Source: Diploptera punctata (lineage: Eukaryota; Arthropoda; Insecta; Blattodea; Blaberidae). From it: a stretch of DNA of 64,000 bases. The notes beneath the pieces are model-generated. The model had not been told where the DNA came from, searched no databases, and saw only the letters and a program-made list of their open reading frames with translations. The position numbers and the translations under genes are program-made. The stretch spans positions 62,001-126,000 of the forward strand of contig JASPKZ010004954.1 in NCBI GenBank assembly GCA_030220185.1. Reading direction: 5' to 3'. This document shows, piece by piece, positions 1-10,994 of the stretch (the stretch's first letter is position 1; every line of letters begins with the position of its first letter).

Positions 1-225
1 AGTCTGCGAAAGGTGTGGCTTGTACAAAAAAAAAAGTTAAGTGCATCAGTTCTGGTGCACGCAGAGGCCAACCATTGCCTATCGTCATTATCAGCACTTC
101 AAACCATCCGTTCGGCAGTCTGGTATTCAGATCCAATCTGATTTTATTATGAAAATGTGGGGGCGCCGTTATTTTAAAAGATGGAATTAAACATGTCCAA
201 TTCCAGTTGGGGCAGAAGCCAGAAT

Positions 226-785
226 TTTAGCATATCCATGTACTACCTCTCGGTTAAATTTTACAATCTGTGACGCGACTTTTTTTTTATTCCTTTATAA
301 ACTCCTGTCAAATTTTATTCATAGGGTTGCATTTTTTAAAATTATTTCCCACCATTTATAATCATTTTTACAATTCTTTCTAACGATTATTTCAATATTT
401 TTCTATGACAGGGCTTATTTAGCTACATACACATGGCAGCCATATTTCTTTTAACGAATATTCTATTCAACAAAGACGTGTTCCAGTGCAGCCAACATTG
501 AGTACGTACTAATTAACTGTGCACATATACTTCGTAACTTACTTTTTTTTTTTTGGAGCGTTGCATTTTTTCACAGTTTGAGTGCTTAAATTGATTCACG
601 TTAGCTTTTAGGTTAGTACTTAAATAGCGTTAGGTTAGCTTTTAAGTTCGTTAAATATCGCGTATATGTTGGCTGCATCCCGCGATTCCATAGTGTAAAC
701 CGCTTCAAGTTTGTTGGCGCATGCGCATGGTGTATTATTGCAACTTAGAAAAATGTTTCGCGTCACATGTAAATAATTTCCTTTT
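226..785 (+). repeat. Left arm of a long inverted repeat
   Basis: This arm is the imperfect reverse complement of 2386-2935 over about 550 bp. Shared blocks include ACTCCTGTCAAATTTTATTC, TGTTGGCTGCA and GCGTCACATG. The arm holds an NRF1-like palindrome GCGCATGCGC near 719-728. The pair reads as old, diverged long terminal inverted repeats of one element. Confidence 0.75.
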
Positions 786-1061
786 CTCTACAAAAAAATA
801 ACGGGCCTTACACATTCTGCCGGCTTAAAGCGCAGAAAACTTTCACTTTAAGAGAATTGCGGTTATGTTGCACATAGATATGGGATTTTTCCACATCCTA
901 ATGTTATGTGAGGAAGGTGCACGCGTTACGGAACACTATGGATTCGAAACCCCCATCAGTTTACCTTACCTGAGAGCCTGCATACTCCCGCAAAAAAAGA
1001 TCAATTCAACACTTTATTTTTTACACGCTTTATATTAGCTTGACCTGTATCTATCGATCTA

Positions 1062-1382
1062 TGTAACGGAATTTTTCAACGCGATTTTCACCCACTTAAA
1101 ATCATCGGATCGACTTGAAACTTTGTACTTGTAGAGGACCCGTGACAATACAATAATTTCATATTTATTTTCTAAAATCCTGGTCATAATCATCAGAAAA
1201 TCAAAATACGTGTTTTTGTATCAATGTAACGGAATCTTTCAACGCGATTTACACCCACTTAGAAACAAATGGATCGACTTGAAACTTTGTATACGTGTAG
1301 ACAACCCATGACAATAAAATAATTTCATATTTTGTTTCTAAAATCCTGGCCAGAATCATCCGAAAATAAAAAAAATGAAAAC
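1062..1382. repeat. Two-copy tandem repeat, period 163 bp
   Basis: Two diverged direct units begin with TGTAACGGAAT at 1062 and 1225 and share GGATCGACTTGAAACTTTGT and CTAAAATCCTGG. It lies inside the 0.2-2.9 kb inverted-repeat structure and has no coding potential. Confidence 0.8.
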
Positions 1383-1426
1383 TGGTATAATAGGTTGCGG
1401 ACTTGTCGAGCTTTTAGTCAATCGTT

Positions 1427-1512
1427 GTAAGAGCTCAGTTGGTAGAGCAGTGAACTCTTAGTGGTACATAATTTCAGTAATGCATACGTCGCTGGTTCAA
1501 ATCCGGCTGGGA
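1427..1512 (+). repeat. tRNA-derived sequence (A and B box)
   Basis: An A-box-like GAGCTCAGTTGGTAGAGCAG and a B-box-like GGTTCAAATCC are spaced further apart than in a normal tRNA. No acceptor stem pairs, so this is a tRNA-derived relic or SINE head rather than a functional tRNA. Confidence 0.5.
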
Positions 1513-1622
1513 GGGCTTTGTTTTATAGAAGAGTATTACTTTTAGCTCATACTACAATAGTATCGAATTTAAAAATATTTACATTTGTATCTTATTCTGT
1601 AAAATATTAAAACTAAAAAATA

Positions 1623-2089
1623 AAAAATAAATAATAGTTCTAAAAAACTAAAAGAACACGCTTTATTAGAAAACTAACAAATGAAAAATAATTTTAATTT
1701 CCAATACGCTTGGGATAAAATAAAGTGGTCAACAAAAAAATCATCTCCAACACATATAGAATAAAATTATAGTTATCAACAAAAAGAAAATAATTTTACC
1801 ATCAAAAGCGTGGGGTGATTTTTATGATTTTTACATTTTCTTCTTAGAGAGCTTACTTTTACCAATATCTGCTTATTATCAAATATATTAATTGATATAG
1901 AGCACCCCACGCTTTTGATGGTAAAATTATTTTCTTTTTGTTGATAACTCTAATTTTATTCTATATGTGTTGGATATGATTTTTTTTACTATTTTATCCC
2001 AAGCGTATTGGAAATTAAAATTATGTTTCATTTTTTAGTTTTCTAATAAAGCGTGTTCTTTTAGTTTTTTAAAACTATTATTTATTTTC
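1623..2089. mobile_element. Foldback palindromic element
   Basis: Arms 1623-1817 and 1903-2089 are near-perfect reverse complements around an 85-bp spacer. Marker blocks are AAAGCGTGGGGTG / CACCCCACGCTTTT at the inner ends and AACACGCTTTATTAGAAAAC / TTTTCTAATAAAGCGTGTT outward. A third arm-like copy lies at 20808-20912, so this is a dispersed foldback or MITE family. Confidence 0.8.
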
Positions 2090-2440
2090 CTTTAGGAACA
2101 GGGACGCTATACTCGGTATGATTGAAATCGAAACGTTTGCGCAGAACCTTCCACACAGTGTATTTAGAGATCCGTGACCACCTACTAACTACAGTGGTTG
2201 ACTGATGACAACGTGTGAAATATTCACGAAGCCAGTCTACATTTTTTCGCTTACTGACAGGCGCGCGTCCTGGAGATTTTCTCTCGCATACGTAAAAACA
2301 GAGTACCACTTACGAATTGAATGCTCACTGGGTGGATCTGCACCAAACATTGTTCGAAAATATAGTTCAACAACAACTGCAGATTGGTAAACACTTTACA
2401 ACATGTGACGCAAAAAATGTTCATAAGTCCCAATCATACA
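2090..2440 (-). pseudogene. Tc1/mariner-like transposase relic (N-terminal HTH region)
   Basis: Minus-strand frames contain pieces of the N-terminal helix-turn-helix region typical of insect Tc1/mariner-like transposases (DUF4817 type): ADPPSEHSIRKWYSVF in one frame, then KSPGRAPVSKRKNVDWLREY and a TVWKVLRKR block in another. At least two frameshifts separate the pieces and no DDE catalytic region is present. The relic starts at the inner edge of the right long arm (2386-2935), which suggests that arm is the terminal repeat of the same transposon, and ends at the foldback arm at 2089. It cannot encode a working transposase. Confidence 0.7.
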
Positions 2441-2935
2441 CCATGTACATATCAACCGACGCGAAGCGATTTGCATTATGGAATCACAGGATGCAGCCAA
2501 CACATGAACGATATTTGAACTCGTGCCGGCAAAGAACCTAAAAGCTAACCTAACGCAATTTAAGTACTGTAACCTGTGAAAGACCTACCTAAAAGCTAAC
2601 CTAACGCAGTTTATGTACTCTAACCTGTGAAATAATGCACGCTGATTTTATTTAGTATAGGTTAATTAGTACAGACTCTATGTTGGCTGCACTGGAGCAC
2701 ACAATATTCGTTATAATCAATATGGCTGCCACGTCTTCATGTAGTTCAATATCGTGAAAAAATATATTCAAATAATCGTTATAAAACATGTAAAAATCAT
2801 TGTAAATGGCGGGAAATAATTTTAAAAATGAAACACAAAGAATAAAATTTGACAGGAGTTTATGAATGAATTAAAAAAGTCACGTCACAGGTTGTAATGT
2901 TTATCGAGAGTACAGAACGTTAGCCTATCCTCTAT
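2386..2935 (-). repeat. Right arm of the long inverted repeat
   Basis: Imperfect reverse complement of 226-785. It contains an internal tandem duplication of about 51 bp (AAAGCTAACCTAACGCA at 2541 and 2592). It leads inward into the transposase relic. Confidence 0.75.
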
Positions 2936-3430
2936 ACAAGCAAAATTGTATCTGTCAACAATGTGGAATGATTATGCGTCAATCTTGCCAACTGTGACAC
3001 AATAACCAAACTTTTTGGCTTGTCTTTCCATTGGTACTACTCTCGTGTTTCTACGTTTTATTAAACGAAAGTTAACGTGTTTGAAACCCAAAGTATTCAG
3101 CTCCGATTTGAATTTGGAATAACTTGAATATAATAATTCTGAAATACTGTAATTTGAGGCAACTAGATATGTCCAGCATACATGCTTCCATGGAAACACA
3201 CTCCCATCGTATCTATCCCCCACAAACAGGAGAAAAGTAAAAGGCTATTTCTAGCTCTTTCGTTCAGGTAATTCAATTTCTCCATAAAGTTAGAGTGTTT
3301 TTCCTTTATTATCATTATTTTCCTGCCTTAGTACATGAAACAAAAAACCATCCACAAAATTGTATTATTACAAAGTTTTTTAACATCAGAGTTATGAAAA
3401 TGTAGAACAGAATATTCTTAACTTTATCTG
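2936..3430. other. No supported feature
   Basis: AT-rich sequence. An 83-codon minus-strand frame at 2972-3223 matches no family I recognise and has no supporting signals. Confidence 0.5.
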
Positions 3431-3438
3431 CTATGAAA

Positions 3439-3439
3439 C

Positions 3440-3532
<93 letters not shown>
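3439..3532. repeat. (ATT)n microsatellite
   Basis: About 31 uninterrupted trinucleotide units. Poly-Asn/poly-Ile frames across it are artefacts. Confidence 0.98.
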
Positions 3533-3533
<1 letters not shown>

Positions 3534-3679
3534 ATATGTATTTATTTATAATGGAAACATAAAAGTATGTAACACATATGTATGTTTGGAGACAAAAATT
3601 AATGGAGATGGAAATTATGATGCTGAAATTAATCAAAAGATAAATAAGGGAAAATCTGCAATATCAATTACTTTTTTGG

Positions 3680-4165
3680 GATAAGGGTATGAGTTCTAAA
3701 ATAAAGGCATACATTGTTGATAGAATAATATGGAGTACAATGACGGTGCAGAAACATGGGAATTAAAATCTAGAATAATAAGTAAACTATTTTTATAAAT
3801 TTACTTTTGGAGGCATAAAGCTGGAATTTCTAGAAGAGATAAAATAAGAAACAGTGTAATTAAACAAAAGATGAATATTCAAACTTCAACCCTGGATTTA
3901 ATATGAAAACAACTAAAATGGTATTATCATATAAAAATAATGATAGAAGAAATATTCCCAAGAAAAATACTAGAATGAGTGCCAGTGGGTGGAAGATGAT
4001 TATGACGACCAAAAATAACTTTGATTGATGGTGTTTTGAGTAGCATGAGGGAAAATGATTGGACGATGGAGATTGGAATGACAGAGACGTGGAGGAAAAT
4101 GATAGTAGATTAATTGGGCGCGGGAAGATGCTGTGAAACCTGCTAAATAAATAAATATTTGTTCT
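3680..4165 (+). pseudogene. LINE 3' end, family L6 (reverse transcriptase C-terminus)
   Basis: Broken plus-strand frames read AETWELKSRI, AGISRRDKIRNSVIKQKM and KQLKWYYHIK, the order seen at the C-terminus of insect endonuclease/reverse-transcriptase LINEs (YG.E.W, then RRDKIRN, then WYGH). In-frame stops and frameshifts are frequent. The 3' end (GGGAAGATG, then AAATAAATAAATAT) matches the end at 53860-53935, placing both in one family. It is a 5'-truncated dead copy; nothing upstream of the thumb region remains. Confidence 0.75.
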
Positions 4166-4274
4166 ATCTTATGGAATCTATTCAAATTCATTTGAATTAA
4201 TTTATACATATATTAAGAATAACGAATTATCTCCAGTTAAATTAATACCACACAGTATACAACCTGAAGCTGAT

Positions 4275-4321
4275 ACAATAATAATAATAATAATAATAAT
4301 AACAACAATAATAATAATAAC
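4275..4321. repeat. (AAT)n microsatellite
   Basis: Imperfect AAT array interrupted by AAC units. Confidence 0.9.
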
Positions 4322-4427
4322 GGTAATAACCTGCAACTTGAATAAATGGTATATTTCATAACGAAAGTACGAAATGTGAAAAACTAATACAATCATCTGC
4401 AGAACTTAATTACATATTACATGTTCA

Positions 4428-5238
4428 GTGTTCAGTAGGTTTATTTTAAAAATGTTTTTGAGTCGTGCAGTCATTCATATAAGCGAGGAGATAATTCCAG
4501 ATATGATGGTGTTCAGAAACGGAGGAAAGATCCGTGCCACAAGAGAAATAAAACTGGACAAAGATAAGATGAAAGTAGTAAAGGAGTTTAAATATCTAGG
4601 CATTACTTTACGAGTACAATCCAGTGGAAGAAGCTTCACGAAACACTTAGCAGAAAGTACAACGCAAGCAATAATGGCAATAAACGATATATTCAATATA
4701 CAAGCTATACGCCTGGAATCAGCGATGAAACTATTCAATGCAAAGATCCTCCCAATAATAACTTACAGGATAGCCACATCTTACAGAAGCTAATCTAAAC
4801 ACGCTGGAAAAAGTGAAAGCTACATACATAAGAAGAGCAGTAGGAGTATCAAGAACAAGAAGCCGTTAAGTGTACCTATTGGCAAGGGAGACTTTCCTTA
4901 TCGAGGACTTGAAAACAGCCCACCTACTACCAACCACAGAACCCTATGAACAAGCGCTACAAAGACTACGCAGAAAAAGAGAGGAAGTATGGCCGGAATT
5001 ATTCAGCACCGGAGCAATGATAGACAGTAACTGGACAGAAGCAAATTTACAGATACGACACGTCATCACAAGATTAAGCGTGCATGGATTCCACCACCTA
5101 ATGTGTAGAGATAAAACATTCCATGTTCCGAAGACGCCATGCATATGTGAAGTGTGTGATCAGAAATGTGAAAGATATCACATCGAAACATGGAAACAAA
5201 GAACGAAAACAAGTAGTGAATATGCAAGACAAACCTAA
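4428..5238 (+). pseudogene. LINE reverse transcriptase C-terminal half, family L3
   Basis: The first open stretch (4428-4793) carries MMVFRNGGKIRA and VVKEFKYLGITL, the post-palm segment of non-LTR reverse transcriptases, and then ILPIITYRI. After a frameshift near 4790 the reading continues as NTLEKVKATYIRRAVGVSRT, is cut by TAA at 4867-4869, and resumes as VYLLARETFLIEDLKTAHL through 5238. The C-terminus holds a cysteine/histidine cluster (CICEVCDQKCERYH) like the zinc knuckle closing many LINE polyproteins; the copy at 19500 ends in the same motif. The catalytic YADD region is absent, so this is a 5'-truncated, inactive copy. Confidence 0.8.
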
Positions 5239-5290
5239 AGTGTTAGTGATTGTTAACGTGTTATCACCTTTGTACATTTGTGCGCAATCC

Positions 5291-5293
<3 letters not shown>

Positions 5294-5320
<27 letters not shown>
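5294..5320. repeat. (TA)n microsatellite
   Basis: Pure TA dinucleotide run. Confidence 0.95.
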
Positions 5321-5324
<4 letters not shown>

Positions 5325-5869
5325 TCCAGAAACAAAGAAGGATGGGGAATGATGAGATGTTCGATTCGGAGTTACGGCAAGAATTATTTTTTTTGTCGAA
5401 CGTGAGTTCAGTTTATGGTTTGATATTGGGAATGGAAGTGAGGCAGAGGGCGAGGTGGACAAAGTATGGTTAACGAAGCAGAGGTAAAGTATCTTTTACT
5501 TATCTTGCAATAGGAACAAAGAAAATATATCAAATTGTTATTTGTGCGATCTGATTTGCGGAGGTTGTAAACACACACAATGCGCACAAGCATTATTGAC
5601 TCGTTGCAATATTTCTCTTAAGTTCATGTTTATTTCGATTTGAAGCAAGTAATAATTAAAAGAAATTCGGTATAATAAAAGGTTACAAATATTGTAGATT
5701 CGTTAGTCGATGACCTGGTTGATGCTCAAGTCGGTTAATAATAGTTAGATCATCGGTTGATTAATGTATTTGACATCGCCCAATTCCTAATAGCCACTTT
5801 TATCATTTCATCCAATCATCAGGATGTAGATGTTTCTCCTTCATGTATAAATACATTAAAAGGGTCAAC

Positions 5870-6335
5870 TCAGCCTCTAACGGAAATGAGTACCATACGC
5901 TTGTTCTGGGGGTAAAGGCGGCCGTCACGAAGGGCTGACAACCCGGCTGACATCAAGTGCCGATTACCTAGAAAAAGTGGGAGCCTTAACCTCCTACTAC
6001 CCCAAGGGCCTCCTGAAGCCTGTTGTGGGATCACTTTACTTACTACCCTGAGTCCAGGAGGTTTTAGGTCTTCCTCTGCCTCGTCTTCCTTTAGGTTCCC
6101 ATTCCAAAACACATTTTGGTTGCTGGTCCTCTTCCATTCGCAGGGCATGTCCGTACCATCTTAATTGATGAATTTTAATACAATCTAAAATAGTGTCTTC
6201 AATCATCATATTCTCCTTCATAACGGAGTTTCAATTTTTTTCTATTCTTGAAATTCTTGCTGCCCTTCATATGAAATTCATTTCCGTTGCTAATGACCAA
6301 AGTTCTGCTCTATAAGTGACGATGCTTTTAACAAT
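5870..6335 (-). pseudogene. LINE reverse transcriptase C-terminus
   Basis: The minus strand reads IHQLRWYGHALRMEED, then LEWEPKGRRGRGRPKTSW, the WYGH...GRRxRGRPKxxW signature near the C-terminus of many insect LINE proteins. Upstream (6230-6330) degenerate codons give an 'ISYEGQQEFQE' stretch resembling the RRAARISR block with mutations. A 92-codon overlapping frame continues to 5870 in what is probably 3' UTR. Only the last part of the polyprotein survives. Confidence 0.7.
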
Positions 6336-6338
6336 TGT

Positions 6339-6341
<3 letters not shown>

Positions 6342-6384
<43 letters not shown>
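6342..6384. repeat. (TA)n microsatellite
   Basis: About 21 TA units beside the LINE relic. Confidence 0.95.
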
Positions 6385-6387
<3 letters not shown>

Positions 6388-6954
6388 CTTAATTTTATTT
6401 TTATTACTTACTTTTTATCCCACAATATTCCACTGAGCCATGTACTTGCAAATTATCCTTTATTATTTCGTATTTCCTCTTCATAACTTCCATTTCTACT
6501 TATGTTATCCCTAAATAAAACCTAATATAGATAAACCGGTTAATAATAAGTCACAATAATCGAAAATCGGCAAAATCAAAGTTGAGATAAGCACTTAAAA
6601 AAAAAAGGAACCCTTTAAGAAATGAATTCTATTTGTTTACTAGTCCCTCTTGTACGAACCTGTCAACAAAGATTCTGAACAAAATATATACGTACGGATA
6701 TTTTTATAGACGGTTTAAATGATATATTAGCTTGATTTAGATTAACAGGGACTAATGATGAATAACGAAATTTGTTCAACAAACTTATACAATTTAAGTT
6801 GCTCACATCTTATACCAAAGTAGATTTCTTTATTCTTATGTGAATATTGTATTTCATTTGAAGCGATGATAAACGACGAATTCAGGTTGGGAAAAGCAGA
6901 CCTCCAGAACAGAAACCATCCCCCCTCTGGCAAGCTCGTGCAGGCGTTGTAATG

Positions 6955-7160
6955 GTGTCAGCAGACTAAAAACGGGTGACAAAGGGGGCCGTAATTCGCC
7001 GTTATTAATCCAGAGCCGGCCACAATTAATTGTCGAGTGCGGAGTTCCAATCGCTAAATCATGCCACGGTATTAGCAGTTTTCCATTATACCAGTCTGTT
7101 CGGTTAATTGTTGCAGCTGCCCAAATCCGGGGCGCACGTGGCTCTGAAGGGAGGTCCCTA
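6955..7160. promoter_or_regulatory. Candidate conserved non-coding (enhancer-like) block
   Basis: A GC-richer, non-repetitive stretch in AT-rich surroundings. It contains a palindromic homeodomain-type site CAATTAATTG (7023-7032), further TTATTAATC and GGTTAATTG sites, an E-box in GCAGCTGC (7113-7120) and a CACGTG E-box (7135-7140). No reading frame or repeat similarity is visible. Function is inferred from motif density only; conservation was not tested. Confidence 0.3.
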
Positions 7161-7469
7161 GTCCTGACAATTCATTTCAAATATAAGGTTACACAACCAC
7201 CTATTTATTTTATCATTTCTCCCTCTCTCCATTTTAAGTTATTTTTAACGCAGTTTAGATCCAAACTCCATTTATTCTTGCTTTGCATTGTAGCCTATGA
7301 AATGTAGATGTTTAAAGTTATTTAATCTAGTATTGCTGTAGATTGTAAACACAGAATAAGGGAAGAAGGTGTTTGTAGAACTCCGTGCCCCCTTAGAATC
7401 AAGTCAATGTTTTTAGTTCAATACAAGCTATAAATAAATCAGCAAAGACAATGGGGTAGTAATGAAGAC

Positions 7470-7790
7470 TGGAGAAGAAATTGAAATTCTTCTTCTTCTT
7501 CTTCGTCACGGTTTAGGCATTTTACTAGCCTGTTCCGGCTCCAAATTGCTACACTTTCCATCTTTTCTTTGGTCTTCCCAAACCTTTTTCTTCATCTTGG
7601 TGAATAGTTATATGCTGCTTTTGGTATTCTGTTCTCAGTCATCCTGGCTAAGTTTGTTCTGTATTTCACTATTGTTATGTTTAATTCCTCTACTTTTAGT
7701 TGCTATCTTATTTCTGTTATCTTTGTCTGTTCTTTGATACCCTGCTATTGGTCTGAGGAGTTTCATTTCAGCAGCTTGGATTGTGGCAGA
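7470..7790 (-). pseudogene. LINE 3' end, family L5
   Basis: The minus strand reads IQAAEMKLLRPIAGYQRTDK, the block after the YGSETW region in one insect LINE family, followed by degenerate sequence and the ending LEPEQASKMP before a (GAA)n tract at 7482-7502. Family members at 38315 and 41480 share the order AAEM..LR..AGY and a GAA/GATGA-rich 3' end. Frameshifts and stops make it non-functional. Confidence 0.65.
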
Positions 7791-8082
7791 TTGTGTGAAA
7801 TTAAAATTCAATATTTGATAAATAGAATATTGTTCAGGGCAAGAATTTTTTTACGTTTATAATTAGATTTTAAGAATTATTACAAAATTGGTCATTGTCT
7901 AACCTATATTTCAATCAAGAGTTCAATGTAAATACAGGGCAGCAACTAGATCGGAAAGTAGTTAGTCCTGAGTGTACTCTTTTAGAATCATTAAAACGAA
8001 TTGACAACATAAACACAAAGTAATCAATCAAGTATTCAATTGATTTGGTGTTTATTTCATGAAAATTAATTATGTTTATATA

Positions 8083-8225
8083 TTAAATAAAACTGTCAAA
8101 GTTATTACCTATATGATTTACATATTTATTTTAATAAATAATCATTACAGTGCGTTGAAAGAGTTCTAACGAATGTTTATTACAATAAATATTAAAATTA
8201 TATAAAACTTTGACAGTTTTAAATA
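8083..8225. repeat. Small inverted-repeat element (MITE-like)
   Basis: TTAAATAAAACTGTCAAAGT at 8083 is mirrored by ACTTTGACAGTTTTAAATAA ending at 8225. Related AACTTTGATAGTTT and ACTATCACAGTTTTAT motifs recur at 8620-8700, suggesting a second degraded copy. Confidence 0.5.
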
Positions 8226-8562
8226 AGTATCCTGAACTCGTGTGTGTGCAACTCAGAGTCGGGTCGAAGGATGCGATGAGATGAGCCCCCTATATATACA
8301 TCTATATATGTGTGTTTGTGTCTGAATGACGAGGGTCTCGTCCTTCCACACCTGACACACCATCACGGGGCACATGAAACGAGATGAAATGAAATGGATG
8401 AGATAAGTATGGAGAAATGGTGGAGTGAAATTGTGGCGCAGGGGAAAACGTGAGAAAACCCCGAGAAAATCTGTCCAAGTTCAGTTTCATCCGCCCCGAA
8501 ACCCACATGGAGTGACCGTGAGAGGCGAACGTCTAACCGCTTGCGCCACGGAGCCGCCATTA
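8222..8562 (-). mobile_element. tRNA-derived SINE (minus strand)
   Basis: On the minus strand the head reads GGCTCCGTGGCGCAAGCGGT then TAGACGTTCGCCTCTCACGG, a tRNA-like A-box region, followed by a unique body. A 9-bp direct repeat ACAGTTTTA flanks it (8213-8221 and 8563-8571), placing the insertion in the inverted-repeat element at 8083. Confidence 0.7.
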
Positions 8563-8575
8563 ACAGTTTTATTTA

Positions 8576-9337
8576 ATATAAATTAATCAATTGATGAATA
8601 TCAACGATTTTAATTTATTAAATTAAACTATCACAGTTTTATATGATTTAATAAAATAAATATTTATGAAAATCTTATTAAACTTTGATAGTTTCAATAA
8701 ATAAATAAACAAGTTTGTGATTTGTACATCAACAAGATTGCTGTTTACATTTATTTTTTCTGATAGCTCTGAAAAAGAGCCATGTCTGGGGTAAATCAGT
8801 AAATCTACATCAAGTAAGAACAATGGTTATTTAATATTCACATCATTGATTGACCACATTGAAAACTCTCTGGTATCCCACAAAATCGAATAACAGCTGT
8901 TCAAATTGTGGAGGAACAACAGCTGTGCCAATCGCAGCTACCATGGGTTGGACATTCCGAATTCATGCAGATCCGTGTTATTACACGAGAGAACACACAC
9001 ATAATATTTACATAACTACCTTATTTGCAAGCTGTCACGATCATTCGCCTACTTGATGATCCAGCCACAAATGTTAAATAATACAAATCAAGATAGCTTC
9101 AATCATACGATTCAATACGCTGGTTTAGATCATTCAACCTTTTATACGCATGCTAGTACACTAATTCACTAATCTCAAATGTAGTTGATAATTCACCTAC
9201 TACTTCATTAGAATACAATTTCATGACTTATTAACGCAGAACTGTTTGCAATTCGTCTCTCAGTCTGTGATTTCCAGTAACAATCCATCAGATTTAGTTC
9301 CAGCATTCAAAATTATATGAAGAAATATTTCTTCTTA
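8576..9337. other. Mostly featureless AT-rich DNA
   Basis: Holds AT-rich inverted motifs near 8620-8700 and an unsupported frame at 8850-9056. I see no gene. Confidence 0.4.
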
Positions 9338-10137
9338 TCATAAGTAATGCCACGAGTGATTTCCAAAGAGAATTTGGAAATCAAGAGTGGCATTTGTTAG
9401 GACTATTTAACGAATACAATTAAGCTGTTTACTCACAAATCATTATTTAACTATAGTTATTTTTAAATATTTATGTATTTAATGTAAAAGACCATGTTTG
9501 AAAACAAATGAGAAACTATTGGTACGCTTCATTTGCTTCGTTTGCTCATCACTGCAACCATATCATATTATTTATTGCCAAAGGATCGCAATGTTGTTAG
9601 AATGCACCCTAGTGGAGAAATTTATAACCAACGTTATAGGTATTAATTAATTTCTGATGTCCTATTGTAAATATGTCAATTACATTTTTCTGGAACGTCA
9701 TTTCCTGAAATATAATTCGTTTAAGAAAGTGCAAACAGTAGTTTCTTTTTTTTTTTGTGGTATAATCAATTGTTACAAATGTTTTTATATTATCTCTCGT
9801 ATGCGCTTTATGTTGACATTCATGCACTACATATACAATCTGGTAGCCGTATTTCTTATAGAGTCAGTCACTGCAAAATAATGTCATGACCTATTCAGAA
9901 TGTTAAAAGGGAACCTTACTGACTGTATAGCAAGAGGAAAGCCTCTAAAATTCTATGCAGACGATAATAACTTTCAGTAATTGTATTATAATGTACACAG
10001 TGTGTTTAATAAATCTTTATATATTAATGTTAAAAAGGAGGTGCTTTCTTTATTATGATAAACTTTAGTTGGTAAATTCTAGGCGAAATAAAAAATCATT
10101 GAAATGGCTCCCATTTGGGGTATGATTTTAAATAGTC
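9338..10137. mobile_element. Element P, copy A
   Basis: Begins TCATAAGTAATGCCACGAG and ends with a TTTAAATAGTC version of the GACTATTTAA terminus. Internal markers shared with other copies include AACAAATGAGAAAC, TAGTGGAGAAA and GGTATAATCAATTGTTAC. The palindromic cap is shortened here. A 117-bp insertion (9909-10025) interrupts it. No coding capacity is evident. Confidence 0.8.
9909..10025 (+). mobile_element. Short insertion inside element P copy A
   Basis: Flanked by a 10-bp direct repeat AATGTTAAAA (9899-9908 and 10026-10035); other copies of element P lack it. It carries AATAAA near its right end, which would fit a short retroposed transcript end, but no poly(A) tail is present. Confidence 0.5.
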
Positions 10138-10994
10138 TTTATAATTACGTTAGAATCGGTGTCCTGTATAAACACAAGAACACAATATAATTTCCTGTTA
10201 CCAAACCGTTTAATGCAGTACAAGAGAAATTCTTTAAAATGCAATAAATAAAAATTGACGCTTGCAATTGGAACGTGCGCTAGAAAAGATCGAAGAAAAA
10301 TTTAGTCAAAGGATGAGAATCCTTGCGAGAAAAATTCAGAAAAAGACGAGACGGAATTACATTAAATAATTTTACAAGGAATGAGAAAACCTTTTTAAAA
10401 TTGAAACAGGATTCAGCGATACTATCAGAATAGATAAAATATTCCTAAAAATATATATATTAAAATTAAGACTGAGTTGGTAGCCGTGGGTTAAACGAGT
10501 AGATAAAGTTAAAAATATATCAAAAGAAAAAATTAAATAAATCCGGTTTAACAATGTAAATATACGTATTCAATGCATCGTGGACCCAGTATTTTAGTTT
10601 TCAGGCAGCATCAAAGTCAACTGTTTCTCCCTGGTTTAAAAAAAATACATTTTTACCGTCAGGCAGAGCCTGAGAGTTGTTGTTAGAGGCTTCTAAGACG
10701 CCGCTCAGTTACCAAAAACAGTTCTCTGTCAATAATATCTTCGCATTTTAAATGACGTTTCCATGTCAACTCGACGTGGATATAATTATCTTAACAGCTT
10801 TGAAACTTTTGTCTTTTGCAGTATTATTATAATATAGTATGTTAGTGCCAGTGAATAAAACGTGACAACGCCGCTTGATATGCTAAACACTTCTCCGTGC
10901 AAAATAGACCTACCTAACCACAAAGCAAAACGCCTGTAAAGTAAAATACTGAGTCCACTATAAATTTTCTATGAGTGAAATATGAATTAAATTT
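10138..10994. other. No supported feature
   Basis: AT-rich sequence with no convincing reading frame, repeat or RNA gene. Confidence 0.5.

Noticed and set aside
600..660. TTAGG-like telomeric motifs
   Set aside because: Only isolated TTAGGTTAG words in the long arm, no tandem array, so not an interstitial telomere tract.
1427..1512. Functional tRNA genes (also 25345, 43155, 63716)
   Set aside because: A and B boxes are present but acceptor stems do not pair and spacing is off; they fit tRNA-derived repeats.
2972..3223. 83-codon minus-strand frame
   Set aside because: No recognisable domain, no splice or promoter context, and length is within chance for this AT content.
3433..3684. Poly-Ile/poly-Asn reading frames, also at 48196-48830, 53413-53621 and 54562-54846
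   Set aside because: They translate trinucleotide microsatellites; no conserved sequence outside the repeats except LINE fragments annotated separately.
8850..9056. Frame with CSNC that briefly resembled a GATA-type zinc finger
   Set aside because: Only one Cys pair; the second pair and the conserved WRR and NACG residues are missing in all frames.
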